From: an uncultured Phascolarctobacterium sp.
Lineage (GTDB): Bacteria > Bacillota > Negativicutes > Acidaminococcales > Acidaminococcaceae
Assembly (NCBI GenBank): GCA_949295115.1
Contig: CASFJU010000003.1
Span: 38,153-102,152, forward strand
DNA length: 64,000 nucleotides
Direction of reading: 5' to 3'
The notes under the pieces are model-generated. The model did no database searches, had not been told where the DNA came from, and was given only the letters and a program-made list of their open reading frames with translations. A program made the position numbers and the translations under genes. This document shows, piece after piece, positions 51,007 through 60,537 of the stretch; the first letter of the stretch is position 1; each line of letters begins with the position of its first letter.

Positions 51007-51023
51007 TTAGTATCAGGTATTAA
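51007..51023 (+). promoter_or_regulatory. FapR operator
   Basis: TTAGTATCAGGTATTAA is a near-palindrome matching the known FapR box (TTAGTAcctgaTACTAA type; one arm reads TTAATACC on the other strand). It covers the start of the transcript, so FapR would repress its own operon until malonyl-CoA rises. Confidence 0.85.
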
Positions 51024-51037
51024 AATAAGGTGATGTT

Positions 51038-51625
51038 ATGAATTCTGCTAAAAAAGTAATACGGCATGAGCGTTTGTTTAAGATGCTGCAAAAGAACCCT
51101 TTTTTAACGGATGAGCAGCTGGCCAAAAACCTTGCGGTTAGTATTCAGACTATCCGTCTGGACAGGCTGAGCCTTAACATCCCGGAGCTGCGCGAGCGCA
51201 CACGCCAGATGGCCGAAAACGCGCAGGTAAAACTGAAAGCGATTGACAAAAAGGATATCGTCGGCGATTTGATTGACCTGGAGCTCAACCATTCCGGCAT
51301 TTCCATGATGAAAATCACTCCCGATATGGTGCTGGAAAAAACCGGCGTGGCACGCGGTTATTACATGTTTGCCATGGCCAATACGCTGGCGCTGGCAGTT
51401 GTGGACGCCGAAGCGGCGCTGACAGGCGTGGGCAACGTAAAATACAAGGTGCCCGTTTACGCCGGTGCAACTCTTGTCGCCAAGGCGGAAGTTATCCGCA
51501 GGGAGTTTAACAAATATATAATTTGGGTTAAAATAAGAAATAACAACGAAGAAGTTTTCCGGGCAAAATTTATAATTGTACCCTGCCCGGACGAAAGGAC
51601 ACAGGCAAATGAAGATCGCGCTTGA
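51038..51625 (+). CDS. fapR: FapR, malonyl-CoA-responsive lipid regulator
   Basis: A 195-residue repressor. An N-terminal helix-turn-helix (TDEQLAKNLAVSIQTIRLDR, about residues 24-43) is joined by a helix to a hot-dog effector domain (about 75-190, with the VARGYYMFAMANTLALAV segment) that binds malonyl-CoA and releases DNA. Its operator lies in its own leader. It heads the phospholipid/fatty-acid operon and overlaps plsX by 17 bp. Confidence 0.95.
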   Translation: MNSAKKVIRHERLFKMLQKNPFLTDEQLAKNLAVSIQTIRLDRLSLNIPELRERTRQMAENAQVKLKAIDKKDIVGDLIDLELNHSGISMMKITPDMVLEKTGVARGYYMFAMANTLALAVVDAEAALTGVGNVKYKVPVYAGATLVAKAEVIRREFNKYIIWVKIRNNNEEVFRAKFIIVPCPDERTQANEDRA

Positions 51626-52616
51626 CGTAATGGGAACGGACTATGGCCCGAAGGAACTTGTGCTTGGAGCGGTACAGGCGGTAAAAGAATTTAACTGTGA
51701 AATTGTGCTGGTAGGCGACCCGGTAGTTATTAAGGACCTGCTGCACGAATATAAAGCAGATGACGAAACGAGATTAACTATCTGCGAAGCAACCGAAGTT
51801 GTAAGGATGGACGAGCATCCTTCGATTGCGGTAAAAACAAAAAAGAATTCATCCATTGTTGTGGCAACGCGCCTTTTGCGCGAACATAAATGCGACGCGC
51901 TGGTATCTTCCGGCAGTACGGGTGCGGCAGTAGCGGCAGCGCTGTTTTACCTTGGCCGCATTAAGGGCATTGAACGCCCGGCCATTGCAACGCCGATACC
52001 GAACCTTACCGGTACGACGGTGCTGCTCGACAGCGGCGCGAAGGTTGATGCCAAGCCGGAACACATGGTGCAGAGCGCACTTATGGGCAGCGTTTATTCG
52101 GAACTGATGTTCAATGTCGAAAAACCGCGCGTTGGTTTATTGAATATCGGCGAAGAAGAAACCAAGGGCAACGAACAGGCTTTGGCAACTTATCCGCTTT
52201 TGAAAGAGCAGAAGCACATTAACTTTATCGGCAACGTGGAAGGCCGCGACATTAACAAAGGAACTGTTGACGTTGTTGTTTGCGACGGATTTGTCGGCAA
52301 TGTTGTTTTAAAGTTTGCAGAAGGGCTTGCAAGTGCTATAATGGTAGTAGTTAAGGATGCGATTTTGCAGGGCGGCTGGCGTGCCAAACTGGGCGGCTTC
52401 CTTTTATTGCCGGTGCTGAAGGCGCTGAAAAAACGCGCAGACGTTACCGAATATGGCGGAGCGCTTTTGTTGGGCGTTAAAGCTCCGTTCATTATCTGCC
52501 ACGGCAACAGCAAGGCTAAATCCATTACCAGTGCCATCAGGGTGGCAATTAATTTTGCCGAGCGCGACGTGGTAAAACATATTGCGGAAATCGTAGTTAA
52601 AGACGAAGAAAAATAA
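51609..52616 (+). CDS. plsX: Phosphate acyltransferase PlsX
   Basis: A 335-residue enzyme forming acyl phosphate from acyl-ACP, the entry into phospholipid synthesis with PlsY. Signatures are MKIALDVMGTDYGPKE (start), VSSGSTGAAVAAALF (about residues 98-112), LLDSGAKVDAKPEH (about 139-152) and GNVEGRDI (about 208-215). In-frame sequence extends upstream, but ATG 51609 with AAAGGA is the normal start. Part of the FapR-controlled operon. Confidence 0.95.
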   Translation: MKIALDVMGTDYGPKELVLGAVQAVKEFNCEIVLVGDPVVIKDLLHEYKADDETRLTICEATEVVRMDEHPSIAVKTKKNSSIVVATRLLREHKCDALVSSGSTGAAVAAALFYLGRIKGIERPAIATPIPNLTGTTVLLDSGAKVDAKPEHMVQSALMGSVYSELMFNVEKPRVGLLNIGEEETKGNEQALATYPLLKEQKHINFIGNVEGRDINKGTVDVVVCDGFVGNVVLKFAEGLASAIMVVVKDAILQGGWRAKLGGFLLLPVLKALKKRADVTEYGGALLLGVKAPFIICHGNSKAKSITSAIRVAINFAERDVVKHIAEIVVKDEEK

Positions 52617-52634
52617 AGAAACGAGGATAGATAC

Positions 52635-53636
52635 ATGACTAAAGCTGTAAAACAAGTAGGTATTTTGGGCGTAGGCAGTTACCTTCCGAGCAAGGTTCTG
52701 ACCAACCATGACCTTGAAAAAATGGTTGACACTACCGACGAATGGATTGTACAGCGTACCGGTATCAGAACCCGCCATATTGCAGCACCCGAACAGGCTA
52801 CCAGTGACCTGGCGCTGATTGCTGCAAGGCGCGCGCTTGAGGATGCAGGCCTGACCCCGAATGATATTGACCTTATCATCGTGGCAACGGCAACGCCTGA
52901 CTACGGCGTATATCCTTCCACCGCCTGCCTTGTGCAGGACAGACTGTGGGCACAGCATGCGGCAGCGTTTGACCTTTCCGCAGGCTGCACCGGTTTTGTT
53001 TACGGCGTAAGCGTGGCTTCGCAGATGATTGCCAGCGGACTTTACAAAAAAGCTCTGGTTATCGGCGCTGAAACCCTTTCCCGCATTCTGAACTGGGAAG
53101 ACCGCAACACCTGCGTACTGTTCGGTGACGGTGCAGGCGCAGCAGTTCTGGGCGAAGTTGAAGAAGGTTACGGCATTCTTGGCCTTGACCTCGGCAGCGA
53201 CGGTGCAGGCGGAATTCATTTGTATCAGCCCGCAGGCGGCAGCCGCAGGCCGGCCAGCCACGAAACGGTTGACAACAAAGAACATACTGTACACATGAAC
53301 GGCAACGAAGTATTTAAATTTGCCGTTAAGGTTATGGGCAAAACGGCTAAAAAATCGCTGGAGCAGGCAGGCTTAAGCAACGAGGATATTGATATGCTGG
53401 TACCGCATCAGGCCAATATCCGCATTATTCAATCTGCTGCCAAGCATTTTAAAATGCCGATGGACAAAGTTTGGGTAAACATTGATAAATACAGCAATAC
53501 TTCCGCAGCATGCATTCCTATCGCTTTGGCGGAAATGCAGGACCAGCACGCTATGAAAAAAGGCGACAACTTACTGCTTGTTGCTTTCGGTGCGGGCCTT
53601 ACCTGGGGCAGTATTGTGCTTAAATGGGCTAAATAA
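52635..53636 (+). CDS. fabH: Beta-ketoacyl-ACP synthase III
   Basis: A 333-residue condensing enzyme that starts each fatty acid from acetyl-CoA (or another primer) and malonyl-ACP. The catalytic triad is visible: Cys in DLSAGCTGF (about 113-121), His in PHQANIRI (about 258), and Asn in KYSNTSAA (about 288). The start ILGVGSYLPSKVL is typical. GAGG site, 18 bp after plsX. Confidence 0.97.
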   Translation: MTKAVKQVGILGVGSYLPSKVLTNHDLEKMVDTTDEWIVQRTGIRTRHIAAPEQATSDLALIAARRALEDAGLTPNDIDLIIVATATPDYGVYPSTACLVQDRLWAQHAAAFDLSAGCTGFVYGVSVASQMIASGLYKKALVIGAETLSRILNWEDRNTCVLFGDGAGAAVLGEVEEGYGILGLDLGSDGAGGIHLYQPAGGSRRPASHETVDNKEHTVHMNGNEVFKFAVKVMGKTAKKSLEQAGLSNEDIDMLVPHQANIRIIQSAAKHFKMPMDKVWVNIDKYSNTSAACIPIALAEMQDQHAMKKGDNLLLVAFGAGLTWGSIVLKWAK

Positions 53637-53659
53637 ACGACGGAAGAGAGGTTTTGTGA

Positions 53660-54607
53660 ATGAGTAAAGTAGCATTTATTTTCCCGGGCCAGGGCTCCCA
53701 GAGCGTTGGCATGTGCAAAGATTTGTATGACAATTATGCGTGCGCACGCAGAACCTTTGAAGAAGCAGACGAAGCTTTGGGCTTTTCTATCAGCAAACTG
53801 TGCTTTGAAGGCCCAGAAGACCAGCTGCGCCTGACCTTCAACACTCAGCCGGCTATTTTAACAGCTAGTGTTGCCTGCGCAAGAGTGCTTGCCGAAAACG
53901 GCGTAACCTGCGAAATTGCGGCAGGCCACAGCCTTGGTGAATATTCCGCGCTGGTACAGGCTGAAGCGCTTGATTTTGCTGATGCTGTACGCATTGTACG
54001 TAAAAGAGGCCAGTTCATGCAGGAGGCTGTTCCTGTCGGTGAAGGCAGCATGGCAGCAGTTCTTGGCATGGATACCGATAAAATCGTTGAAATCTGCCGC
54101 GGCATTGAAGCCGAATGCGGCGAAGCAGTACAGGCAGTAAACTTTAACTGCCCCGGCCAGGTTGTAATTGCCGGTGCTGTCGGCGCTGTTGATAAAGCGC
54201 TGGTTGCTTTGAAAGAAGCTGGCGCAAAACGCGCAGTGCTTCTGCCGGTAAGCGCTCCTTTCCACAGCACGCTGCTGCAGCCCGCTTCCGACCGTCTGGC
54301 AGAAGTGTTTAAAACCATTACCTTCCATGATGCTAAAATCCCCGTTATGGCTAATGTAAACGCCGAAGAAGAAACCAAAGCGGAAGCAATTAAGGAAAGC
54401 TTAATCCGCCAGGCGGCTATGCCTGTGCTTTGGGAAACCGGCGTAAGAAAAATGATTGCAGGCGGCGTTGATACCTTTGTTGAAGTTGGTCCGGGCAAAG
54501 TTCTGTGCGGTTTCAACAAAAAAATCGACAAGAGCGTAACTTCTTTAAACGTAGAAGACGAAGCAAGCCTTGCAAAAACACTTGCTCATTTCCAGGAGGT
54601 ACGTTAA
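53660..54607 (+). CDS. fabD: Malonyl-CoA:ACP transacylase
   Basis: A 315-residue acyltransferase loading malonate onto ACP. It has FPGQGSQSVGM (residues 8-18), the nucleophile GHSLGEYSAL (Ser about 92) and the catalytic His in PVSAPFHSTLL (about 201). The malonyl-binding Arg lies in VRKRGQFMQ. Ends 1 bp before fabG. Confidence 0.97.
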   Translation: MSKVAFIFPGQGSQSVGMCKDLYDNYACARRTFEEADEALGFSISKLCFEGPEDQLRLTFNTQPAILTASVACARVLAENGVTCEIAAGHSLGEYSALVQAEALDFADAVRIVRKRGQFMQEAVPVGEGSMAAVLGMDTDKIVEICRGIEAECGEAVQAVNFNCPGQVVIAGAVGAVDKALVALKEAGAKRAVLLPVSAPFHSTLLQPASDRLAEVFKTITFHDAKIPVMANVNAEEETKAEAIKESLIRQAAMPVLWETGVRKMIAGGVDTFVEVGPGKVLCGFNKKIDKSVTSLNVEDEASLAKTLAHFQEVR

Positions 54608-54608
54608 A

Positions 54609-55352
54609 ATGCAGTTAGAAGGCAAAGTAGCTTTAGTTACCGGCGCTTCCCGCGGTATCGGCAAAGCCATCGCGCTGATGCTTGCCGAAAACGGTGCGGA
54701 TATTGCCGTTAACTTTGCAGGCAGCACCGCAGCTGCGGAAGCAGTTGCCGCTGAAATTGAAAAAATGGGCAGAAAAGCAATTCTTGTCCAGGGCGATGTT
54801 TCCAAAGCCGAGGTCTGCGCAGAAATCGTAGACAAGGTTGTAAATGAACTTGGCCATATTGATATTCTCGTCAATAACGCCGGCATTACCCGCGACACCC
54901 TGCTTCTGCGCATGAAGGAAGAAGATTGGGACGCAGTTTTGAACACTAACCTGAAAGGCGTATTCAACTGCACCAAAGCTGCCGTTAAATATATGGCAAA
55001 ACAGCGCAGCGGCAGCATTGTAAACATCAGTTCCGTTGTAGCGCTGATGGGCAATGCAGGCCAGGCCAACTATGCGGCTGCCAAAGCAGGCATCCTTGGT
55101 TTTACCCGCAGCGTTGCCAAAGAAATGGCTGCGCGCGGAATCCGTGTAAACGCTGTTACCCCGGGTTTTATCAAAACCGATATGACCAGCGTTCTTTCCG
55201 AAAAAGTTGTTGCAGCTATGGAAGCTTCCATTCCGCTTGCCCGTCTGGGTGAGCCTGAAGATATTGCCAAAGCGGTATTGTTCCTTGTAAGCGATAATGC
55301 CGCTTATATAACCGGCCAGACTTTACATGTCGACGGCGGTATGGTAATGTAA
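54609..55352 (+). CDS. fabG: 3-oxoacyl-ACP reductase
   Basis: A 247-residue short-chain dehydrogenase reducing beta-ketoacyl-ACP with NADPH. It has the cofactor loop TGASRGIGKA (about residues 12-21), NNAG (about 87), the active serine in INISSVVALMG (about 137), and YAAAKAG (Tyr about 151, Lys about 155). The start is ATG 54609 behind AGGAGG. The operon continues to acpP. Confidence 0.97.
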   Translation: MQLEGKVALVTGASRGIGKAIALMLAENGADIAVNFAGSTAAAEAVAAEIEKMGRKAILVQGDVSKAEVCAEIVDKVVNELGHIDILVNNAGITRDTLLLRMKEEDWDAVLNTNLKGVFNCTKAAVKYMAKQRSGSIVNISSVVALMGNAGQANYAAAKAGILGFTRSVAKEMAARGIRVNAVTPGFIKTDMTSVLSEKVVAAMEASIPLARLGEPEDIAKAVLFLVSDNAAYITGQTLHVDGGMVM

Positions 55353-55386
55353 TAGTGTATTATCAAACTACCTTGGAAGGAGGTGA

Positions 55387-55623
<237 letters not shown>

Positions 55624-55635
55624 TTTATCCACAGT

Positions 55636-55665
55636 TTGGCGGGAGGCAAAATGCCTCCCTGCCAA
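55636..55665 (+). terminator. Attenuator-like hairpin between acpP and fabK
   Basis: TTGGC-GGGAGGCA-AAA-TGCCTCCC-(T)-GCCAA: a 13-bp stem with one bulged T. It is followed by TTTAAATAAG, a poor U-tract, so it is more likely a partial terminator or 3' stabiliser than a full stop. Confidence 0.5.
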
Positions 55666-55706
55666 TTTAAATAAGCAGCATCTTAACCAGAAATGGGGGA
55701 TATTTG

Positions 55707-56657
55707 TTGAAATTACCAGTGCTTAAAATAGGTAATAAAGTAGCTGAAATGCCGATATTTCAAGGTGGCATGGCAATCAGGCTTTCTACTGCGCGCCTTG
55801 CCGGTGCGGTAGCGCGTGAAGGCGGCGTTGGCCTTGTGGCTGCGTCCGGCCTGGAACTTGATGAGCTGCGCCAGGAAATCCGCCTTGCAAGAAAGCTCAG
55901 CGAAGGCAGAGGAATGATTGGCATTAACGCTATGGTGGCAGCGCGCGCTTTTGCCGACCTGATTACAACAGCGGCTGAAGAAAAAGTAGATTTGCTTGTT
56001 GCCGGCGCCGGTTTTTCAAGAGATATTTTCGCCATTGGCCGCGCCTACAACGTTCCGGTAGTACCTATCGTTTCTTCGGTAAAGCTGGCTAAAATCTCCG
56101 AAAAACTCGGGGCATCGGCTATCGTTGTCGAAGGTACGGAAGCGGGCGGCCATCTGGGAACGCAGGAATCCATCAAAACCATCCTGCCGGGCATCCTTAA
56201 AGCGGTTAACATTCCTGTTATCGCGGCGGGCGGCGCGGTTTGCGGTGCCGATGTGGCTGAGCTGTTGAAGCTTGGCGCCAGCGGTGTGCAGATGGGCAGC
56301 CGTTTTGCAGCCAGTGAGGAATCCAACGGCGCACCGGCTTTGAAGGAATTTTACCTGAAGATGACTAAAGAAGATGTGGTTCAGATTGACAGCCCGGTCG
56401 GCTATAAAGGCCGCGCTATTTTGAACCCGTTTGCGCAGAAGGTTTTGGACGGCACTCAGCCGAGGCCGACGACCTGCGACGCATGCCTTAAACACTGCTC
56501 GCGCAGCTTCTGCATTATCAGGGCGCTGACCCGTGCGCAGCAGGGCGATGTTGAAACCGGCCTTGTATTTACCGGTGCCAACATGTGGAAGATTAAGGAA
56601 ATTCTGCCTGTTAAAGAAATTTTCAGAAGGCTGAAAGAAGATATAGAAAAAATTTAA
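55707..56657 (+). CDS. fabK: FabK-type enoyl-ACP reductase (FMN, NPD family)
   Basis: A 316-residue FMN-dependent reductase of the nitronate monooxygenase/FabK family, completing the elongation cycle with NAD(P)H. It has PIFQGGMAIRLST (about residues 16-28), INAMVA (about 73), the FMN segment VVEGTEAGGHLG (about 139-150), AAGGAVCGADV (about 172-182) and GASGVQMGSRF (about 189-199). A C-terminal cysteine group (CDACLKHCSRSFC, about 253-265) is unusual for FabK. Start TTG 55707 behind GGGGGA; a TTG 3 bp earlier is possible. Genomic position between acpP and fabF supports FabK over nitronate monooxygenase. Confidence 0.85.
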   Translation: MKLPVLKIGNKVAEMPIFQGGMAIRLSTARLAGAVAREGGVGLVAASGLELDELRQEIRLARKLSEGRGMIGINAMVAARAFADLITTAAEEKVDLLVAGAGFSRDIFAIGRAYNVPVVPIVSSVKLAKISEKLGASAIVVEGTEAGGHLGTQESIKTILPGILKAVNIPVIAAGGAVCGADVAELLKLGASGVQMGSRFAASEESNGAPALKEFYLKMTKEDVVQIDSPVGYKGRAILNPFAQKVLDGTQPRPTTCDACLKHCSRSFCIIRALTRAQQGDVETGLVFTGANMWKIKEILPVKEIFRRLKEDIEKI

Positions 56658-56674
56658 TTTTGAGGTGATTTGTT

Positions 56675-57922
56675 TTGAAGAGAAGAGTTGTTATAACCGG
56701 CGTGGGCGCAATTACCCCTATCGGCATCGGCAAGGAAGAATTCTGGAACAATCTGGTTGCAGGTAAATCCGGCGTTGGCCCGATTACCCAGTTTGATGCT
56801 TCCGAATACGGTACTAAAATTGCCGCTGAAGTAAAAGATTTTGATTTTGCCCAATATGGCGATAAAAAAGAAGGCAAACGCATGGACCGCGTTACCCAGT
56901 TTGCCGTTGCTGCGGCAAAAATGGCTGTGGAAGATGCCAAACTTGACCTGAACGCTATCGACCCTGTAAGAGCAGGCGTTTGCGTGGGCAGCGGCATCGG
57001 CGGCATGCACACCTACCTGGAACAGACCCTGAAATTTGCTGAAAAGGGCCCTTCCAAAATCAGCCCGTTCTTTATCCCGATGGAAATTCCGAATATGCCG
57101 GCAGGCCAGATTTCCATTGCGCTTGGTTTCAAAGGCCCTAACATGGCTATCGTAACCGCTTGCGCAACCGGCACCAACTGCGTTGGCGACGCTTTCAGAA
57201 TTATTCAGTACGGCGACGCAGATATCATGATGGCAGGCGGCAGCGAAGCAGCTATTAACCCGCTGGCAGTTGCAGGCTTCGGCAACATGAAAGCACTCTC
57301 CACTAAAAACGATGAACCTGAAAAGGCATCCTGCCCGTTTGATAAAAAACGCGACGGCTTTGTTATGGGCGAAGGCGCAGGTGTGCTTGTTCTTGAAGAA
57401 CTTGAACACGCACTGAAACGCGGCGCGCATATTTATGCCGAAGTTGCAGGCTACGGCATGACTGCCGATGCTTACCATATCACTGCTCCGGACCCGAGCG
57501 GCGAAATGCCGGCTGAATGCATGGCATTGGCAATTAAAGACGCTGGCATCAGCCCGGACGAAGTTGATTACATCAACGCGCACGGCACTTCTACCCACAG
57601 AAACGACCTTAACGAAACCATTGCCGCCAAGAAAATTTTTGGCGACCATGCTTATAAAATGATGATCAGCTCCAACAAATCCATGACCGGCCATTTGCTG
57701 GGCGCTGCAGGCGGCGTTGAAGCTATCGCAACCGCACTGACCATTGATACCGGCATTGTTCCGCCGACCATTAACTATGAAGATCCTGACCTTGAAGAAG
57801 GCCTTGACCTTGACTATGTTCCGAATGTTGCACGCAAAGCTGAAGTAAGAGCTGCGCTGTCCAACAACTTCGGCTTCGGCGGCCACAACGCCTGCATCCT
57901 TCTTAAAAAATATAAGGCATAA
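56675..57922 (+). CDS. fabF: Beta-ketoacyl-ACP synthase II
   Basis: A 415-residue condensing enzyme elongating acyl-ACP. The triad is Cys in TACATGTN (about 167), His in [11 protein letters not shown] (about 306) and His in [11 protein letters not shown] (about 341). It ends with [13 protein letters not shown] start behind GAGGTG. A dehydratase gene (fabZ) and acetyl-CoA carboxylase genes are not in this operon segment. Confidence 0.97.
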   Translation: MKRRVVITGVGAITPIGIGKEEFWNNLVAGKSGVGPITQFDASEYGTKIAAEVKDFDFAQYGDKKEGKRMDRVTQFAVAAAKMAVEDAKLDLNAIDPVRAGVCVGSGIGGMHTYLEQTLKFAEKGPSKISPFFIPMEIPNMPAGQISIALGFKGPNMAIVTACATGTNCVGDAFRIIQYGDADIMMAGGSEAAINPLAVAGFGNMKALSTKNDEPEKASCPFDKKRDGFVMGEGAGVLVLEELEHALKRGAHIYAEVAGYGMTADAYHITAPDPSGEMPAECMALAIKDAGISPDEVDYINAHGTSTHRNDLNETIAAKKIFGDHAYKMMISSNKSMTGHLLGAAGGVEAIATALTIDTGIVPPTINYEDPDLEEGLDLDYVPNVARKAEVRAALSNNFGFGGHNACILLKKYKA

Positions 57923-57940
57923 GCAGAAACGGTGATTGCC

Positions 57941-58648
57941 ATGCAAAGTAAACGTAAGGACGAGCTGCTTGAGTTTTGCGGGCTGCTCGGAATTACAATG
58001 GACAATTTAGACCTTTTAAACACGGCACTGACGCATACCTCCTTTGCGCACGAATCGAAGGAGCAGCCGCGCCCGGTGCATAACGAGCGCATTGAGTTTT
58101 TGGGCGATTCCGTGCTGAGCATTATCGTCAGCACCTATATGTATAAGCATTTCCCCAAGCTCAACGAAGGCGAGCTGACCAAGTTCCGCGCGCACATCGT
58201 TTGCGAAACCTCGCTGGCACAGTATGCGCATAAAATTTCGCTGGGTAAGTATTTAAGGCTCGGTAAGGGCGAAGCTTCCTCCGGCGGACGCGAAAGGGCT
58301 TCCATTCTGGCCGATGCGTTTGAATCTGTTTTAGGCGCGTATTACATTGACCAGGGGCTGGCAGCGGCAGAAAAATTTTTGCTGGGGCTGATGAAAACCG
58401 AACTTGATTTCATCTGCGAACACGGAATTTATTCCGATTACAAAACACGTTTGCAGGAGATTGTGCAGCGCGACGGCGATGTGGAAATTTCCTACGAGCT
58501 GATTGATTCCAGCGGACCGGAACACAACAAATCGTTTACGACGGTGGTTTCGGTTGCCGGTAAAGTTGTCGGCAAAGGCGTGGGCCACAGCAAAAAAGAA
58601 TCTGAACAGCACGCGGCAAAAAGCGCTTTGGAAAAACTTAAAAAATAA
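57941..58648 (+). CDS. rnc: Ribonuclease III
   Basis: A 235-residue double-strand-specific endonuclease for rRNA and mRNA processing. The catalytic signature ERIEFLGDSVLS (about residues 46-57) and the second metal region DAFESVLGAYYIDQG (about 123-137) are intact. The C-terminal dsRNA-binding domain ends KKESEQHAAKSALEKL. ATG 57941 with GGTGAT upstream. Rnc after fabF is a standard arrangement. It would also process the toxin/antitoxin RNA duplex proposed at 25 kb. Confidence 0.96.
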   Translation: MQSKRKDELLEFCGLLGITMDNLDLLNTALTHTSFAHESKEQPRPVHNERIEFLGDSVLSIIVSTYMYKHFPKLNEGELTKFRAHIVCETSLAQYAHKISLGKYLRLGKGEASSGGRERASILADAFESVLGAYYIDQGLAAAEKFLLGLMKTELDFICEHGIYSDYKTRLQEIVQRDGDVEISYELIDSSGPEHNKSFTTVVSVAGKVVGKGVGHSKKESEQHAAKSALEKLKK

Positions 58649-58652
58649 AACT

Positions 58653-58687
58653 GACGGCTTTGGGCTTAAACCCGAAGCCGTTTTTTA
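58653..58687 (+). terminator. Terminator of the fab-rnc operon
   Basis: ACGGCTTTGGG/CCCGAAGCCGT stem (one mismatch) then T6. Confidence 0.85.
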
Positions 58688-58762
58688 TTGCTGTTTTAGT
58701 GTTGCGCGCGTCGGCGCGAAAAAGTATACTTATTATAGTAATAACATAAAAGGAAATTTAAA

Positions 58763-59758
58763 ATGAGCATTATTCCGATTTTTATTCCGCATGCGGGCTG
58801 TCCGCATCAGTGCGTTTTTTGCAACCAGAAAAAAATCAGCGGGCAGAAAAGTGCATCGGCGCAAGCCGTGCGGGAACAAATAGCAAAATATTTACAGTGG
58901 ATTAAGCCGGGGCGTGATAACGAAGCAGCTTTTTACGGCGGTTCGTTTACCGGGCTGGACGCTGCTTTGCAGGAGCAACTTTTTGCGCCTGTTGACGAGC
59001 TTTTACGTGATGGCGTTATCGGCAGTGTGCGCTGTTCTACAAGGCCGGATTATATAAGCGCCGAAAAACTGGCACTGCTGAAAAAGCATAACCTTACTAC
59101 GGTGGAACTTGGCGTGCAGTCGCTGGACGATAAAGTTCTGGCTTTGGCGGAACGCGGACATGATGCGGCAAGCGTTGTGCGGGCGGTGCAGCTTTTGCGT
59201 GCCTACGGTTTTAACGTGGGCTTGCAGCTTATGTGCGGCATGCCGGGGCAGACGTCGGCAAGTTTTTTGGCAACGGTAGCCCAAAGCATTGACTTGAAGC
59301 CTGACTTTGTGCGCTTGTACCCGCTGCTTGTCATTAAGGATACGCCGCTGGAGGAAAGTTACCGCCGCGGTGAGTTTAAGCCGCTGGCGGTTGAAGAAGC
59401 AGTTGAGCTGTGCGCGCAGGCGTGGGAGCAGTTTAATGCCGCAGGCATTAAAGTTATCCGCACCGGTTTGCAGCCTGATGAGGAATTGTGCAGTCCTGGC
59501 AATATCGTTGCAGGGCCGTTTCATCCCGCCTTTGGCGAGCTTGTTAAAAGCCGCGTGCTGCGCCGGAAGGTTACACCGCAGGTTTTGCAGTTGCTGCACG
59601 GCGGCAGCACCAAAATAAAAATTTATGTGCCGCAGAACGATGAAAGCAAGCTGCGCGGGCAGAAAAATGCCAACATTAAATACTGGCAAAGCCTTGGCGC
59701 GCAGATTGAAGTTGTTAAAACGGAAGGCATATTTAAAGTGGAGGCTGCCGATGAGTGA
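58763..59758 (+). CDS. Radical SAM protein (Elp3/YhcC-like)
   Basis: A 331-residue radical SAM enzyme. The cluster-binding motif is C-P-H-Q-C-V-F-C (about residues 13-20), with GGSFTGL (about 59) and the Elp3-like VELGVQSLDDKVL (about 114-126) and GLQLMCGMPGQT (about 153-164) segments. A short C-terminal domain follows. Genes of this type usually lie after rnc in Firmicutes; the substrate, possibly a tRNA base, is unknown. It overlaps the next gene by 8 bp. Confidence 0.88.
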   Translation: MSIIPIFIPHAGCPHQCVFCNQKKISGQKSASAQAVREQIAKYLQWIKPGRDNEAAFYGGSFTGLDAALQEQLFAPVDELLRDGVIGSVRCSTRPDYISAEKLALLKKHNLTTVELGVQSLDDKVLALAERGHDAASVVRAVQLLRAYGFNVGLQLMCGMPGQTSASFLATVAQSIDLKPDFVRLYPLLVIKDTPLEESYRRGEFKPLAVEEAVELCAQAWEQFNAAGIKVIRTGLQPDEELCSPGNIVAGPFHPAFGELVKSRVLRRKVTPQVLQLLHGGSTKIKIYVPQNDESKLRGQKNANIKYWQSLGAQIEVVKTEGIFKVEAADE

Positions 59759-60248
59759 TGTTTGCAGGTGCTTTGCGCCGGTGGAGGATGAAAATTGCCG
59801 TATTTTGATTTTAGGTTCTATGCCCGGCGAGCGCAGTTTGGAATTGCAGCAGTATTACGGGCACAAAAATAACCGCTTCTGGCGGATGCTGGCGGAACTT
59901 GTGAATAACGGCGGACTGCCGGAAGATTATGAGGAGCGCAAACAGATGCTTTTGCGCAGCCGCATTGCGCTGTGGGATGTGATTGCATATTGCAGGCGCG
60001 AAGGCAGCCTTGATTCTGCCATCCGCGAAGAAGAATACAATGATTTGCAGGGCTTTTTGGCGGAGCACCAGCAGATTAAACGGATTTGCTGCAACGGCGG
60101 CAAAGCTTACAGCGCGCTGCAAAAATATTGCCGCCGCCATCCGTTAAACGCCGTTGAAATTTTGGCAATGCCTTCAACAAGTCCGGCCAATGCCAGATGG
60201 AATTTGAAAAATTTAAAAGAAAAATGGGCGGTTGCCATTTTAAATTGA
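59751..60248 (+). CDS. DNA-deoxyinosine glycosylase (UDG superfamily)
   Basis: A 165-residue base-excision repair enzyme of UDG family 6, which removes hypoxanthine (deaminated adenine) from DNA. Motifs are ILGSMPGERSLELQQYYGH (about residues 22-40), N-N-R-F-W (about 42), LWDVIAYCRREGSLD (about 78-92) and the late LAMPSTSPANA (about 142-152). It pairs with rdgB in this window in guarding against deaminated purines. Start ATG 59751 behind GTGGAGG. Confidence 0.88.
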   Translation: MSDVCRCFAPVEDENCRILILGSMPGERSLELQQYYGHKNNRFWRMLAELVNNGGLPEDYEERKQMLLRSRIALWDVIAYCRREGSLDSAIREEEYNDLQGFLAEHQQIKRICCNGGKAYSALQKYCRRHPLNAVEILAMPSTSPANARWNLKNLKEKWAVAILN

Positions 60249-60343
60249 CCTCAAATTTAAGAAAATTTAAAGATTTTTAAACTTTTTTTGAGAAGCGCCT
60301 TGGAGTTTTTTAAGGTGCCGAAGCTGAAAAAGGGCATAAAAAG

Positions 60344-60378
60344 CGGCTCTTTTGTGTTAACTATCTTACACAAAAGCC
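60344..60378. other. Long hairpin in the gap before the str operon
   Basis: GGCT(C)TTTTGTGT ... ACACAAAAGCC pairs almost perfectly. On the minus strand it is followed by a short T-tract. The rest of the 289-bp gap 60249-60537 is AT-rich and holds only the str promoter. Confidence 0.3.
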
Positions 60379-60459
60379 AAAATGAAACACTTGGCAACGT
60401 GGAAAGAAAGAAGCGCATAAAATGGGCGTTTAAGCCTGCAAAAAAGTTGCAAAAAAATA

Positions 60460-60488
60460 TTGACAAGGCTTTTTTGTAATGGTACAAT
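60460..60488 (+). promoter_or_regulatory. Promoter of the str operon
   Basis: Perfect TTGACA (60460-60465), 17 bp, TACAAT (60483-60488), 50 bp before the L7Ae-type gene. Confidence 0.88.
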
Positions 60489-60537
60489 ATATCAGTATCA
60501 CGGAACAGTTATGCCCTTTTTTAAGGAGGATGGCCCG

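Noticed and set aside
56654..57946. 430-codon open frame antisense to fabF
   Set aside because: Covers fabF end to end in the opposite strand and is explained by fabF codon usage.
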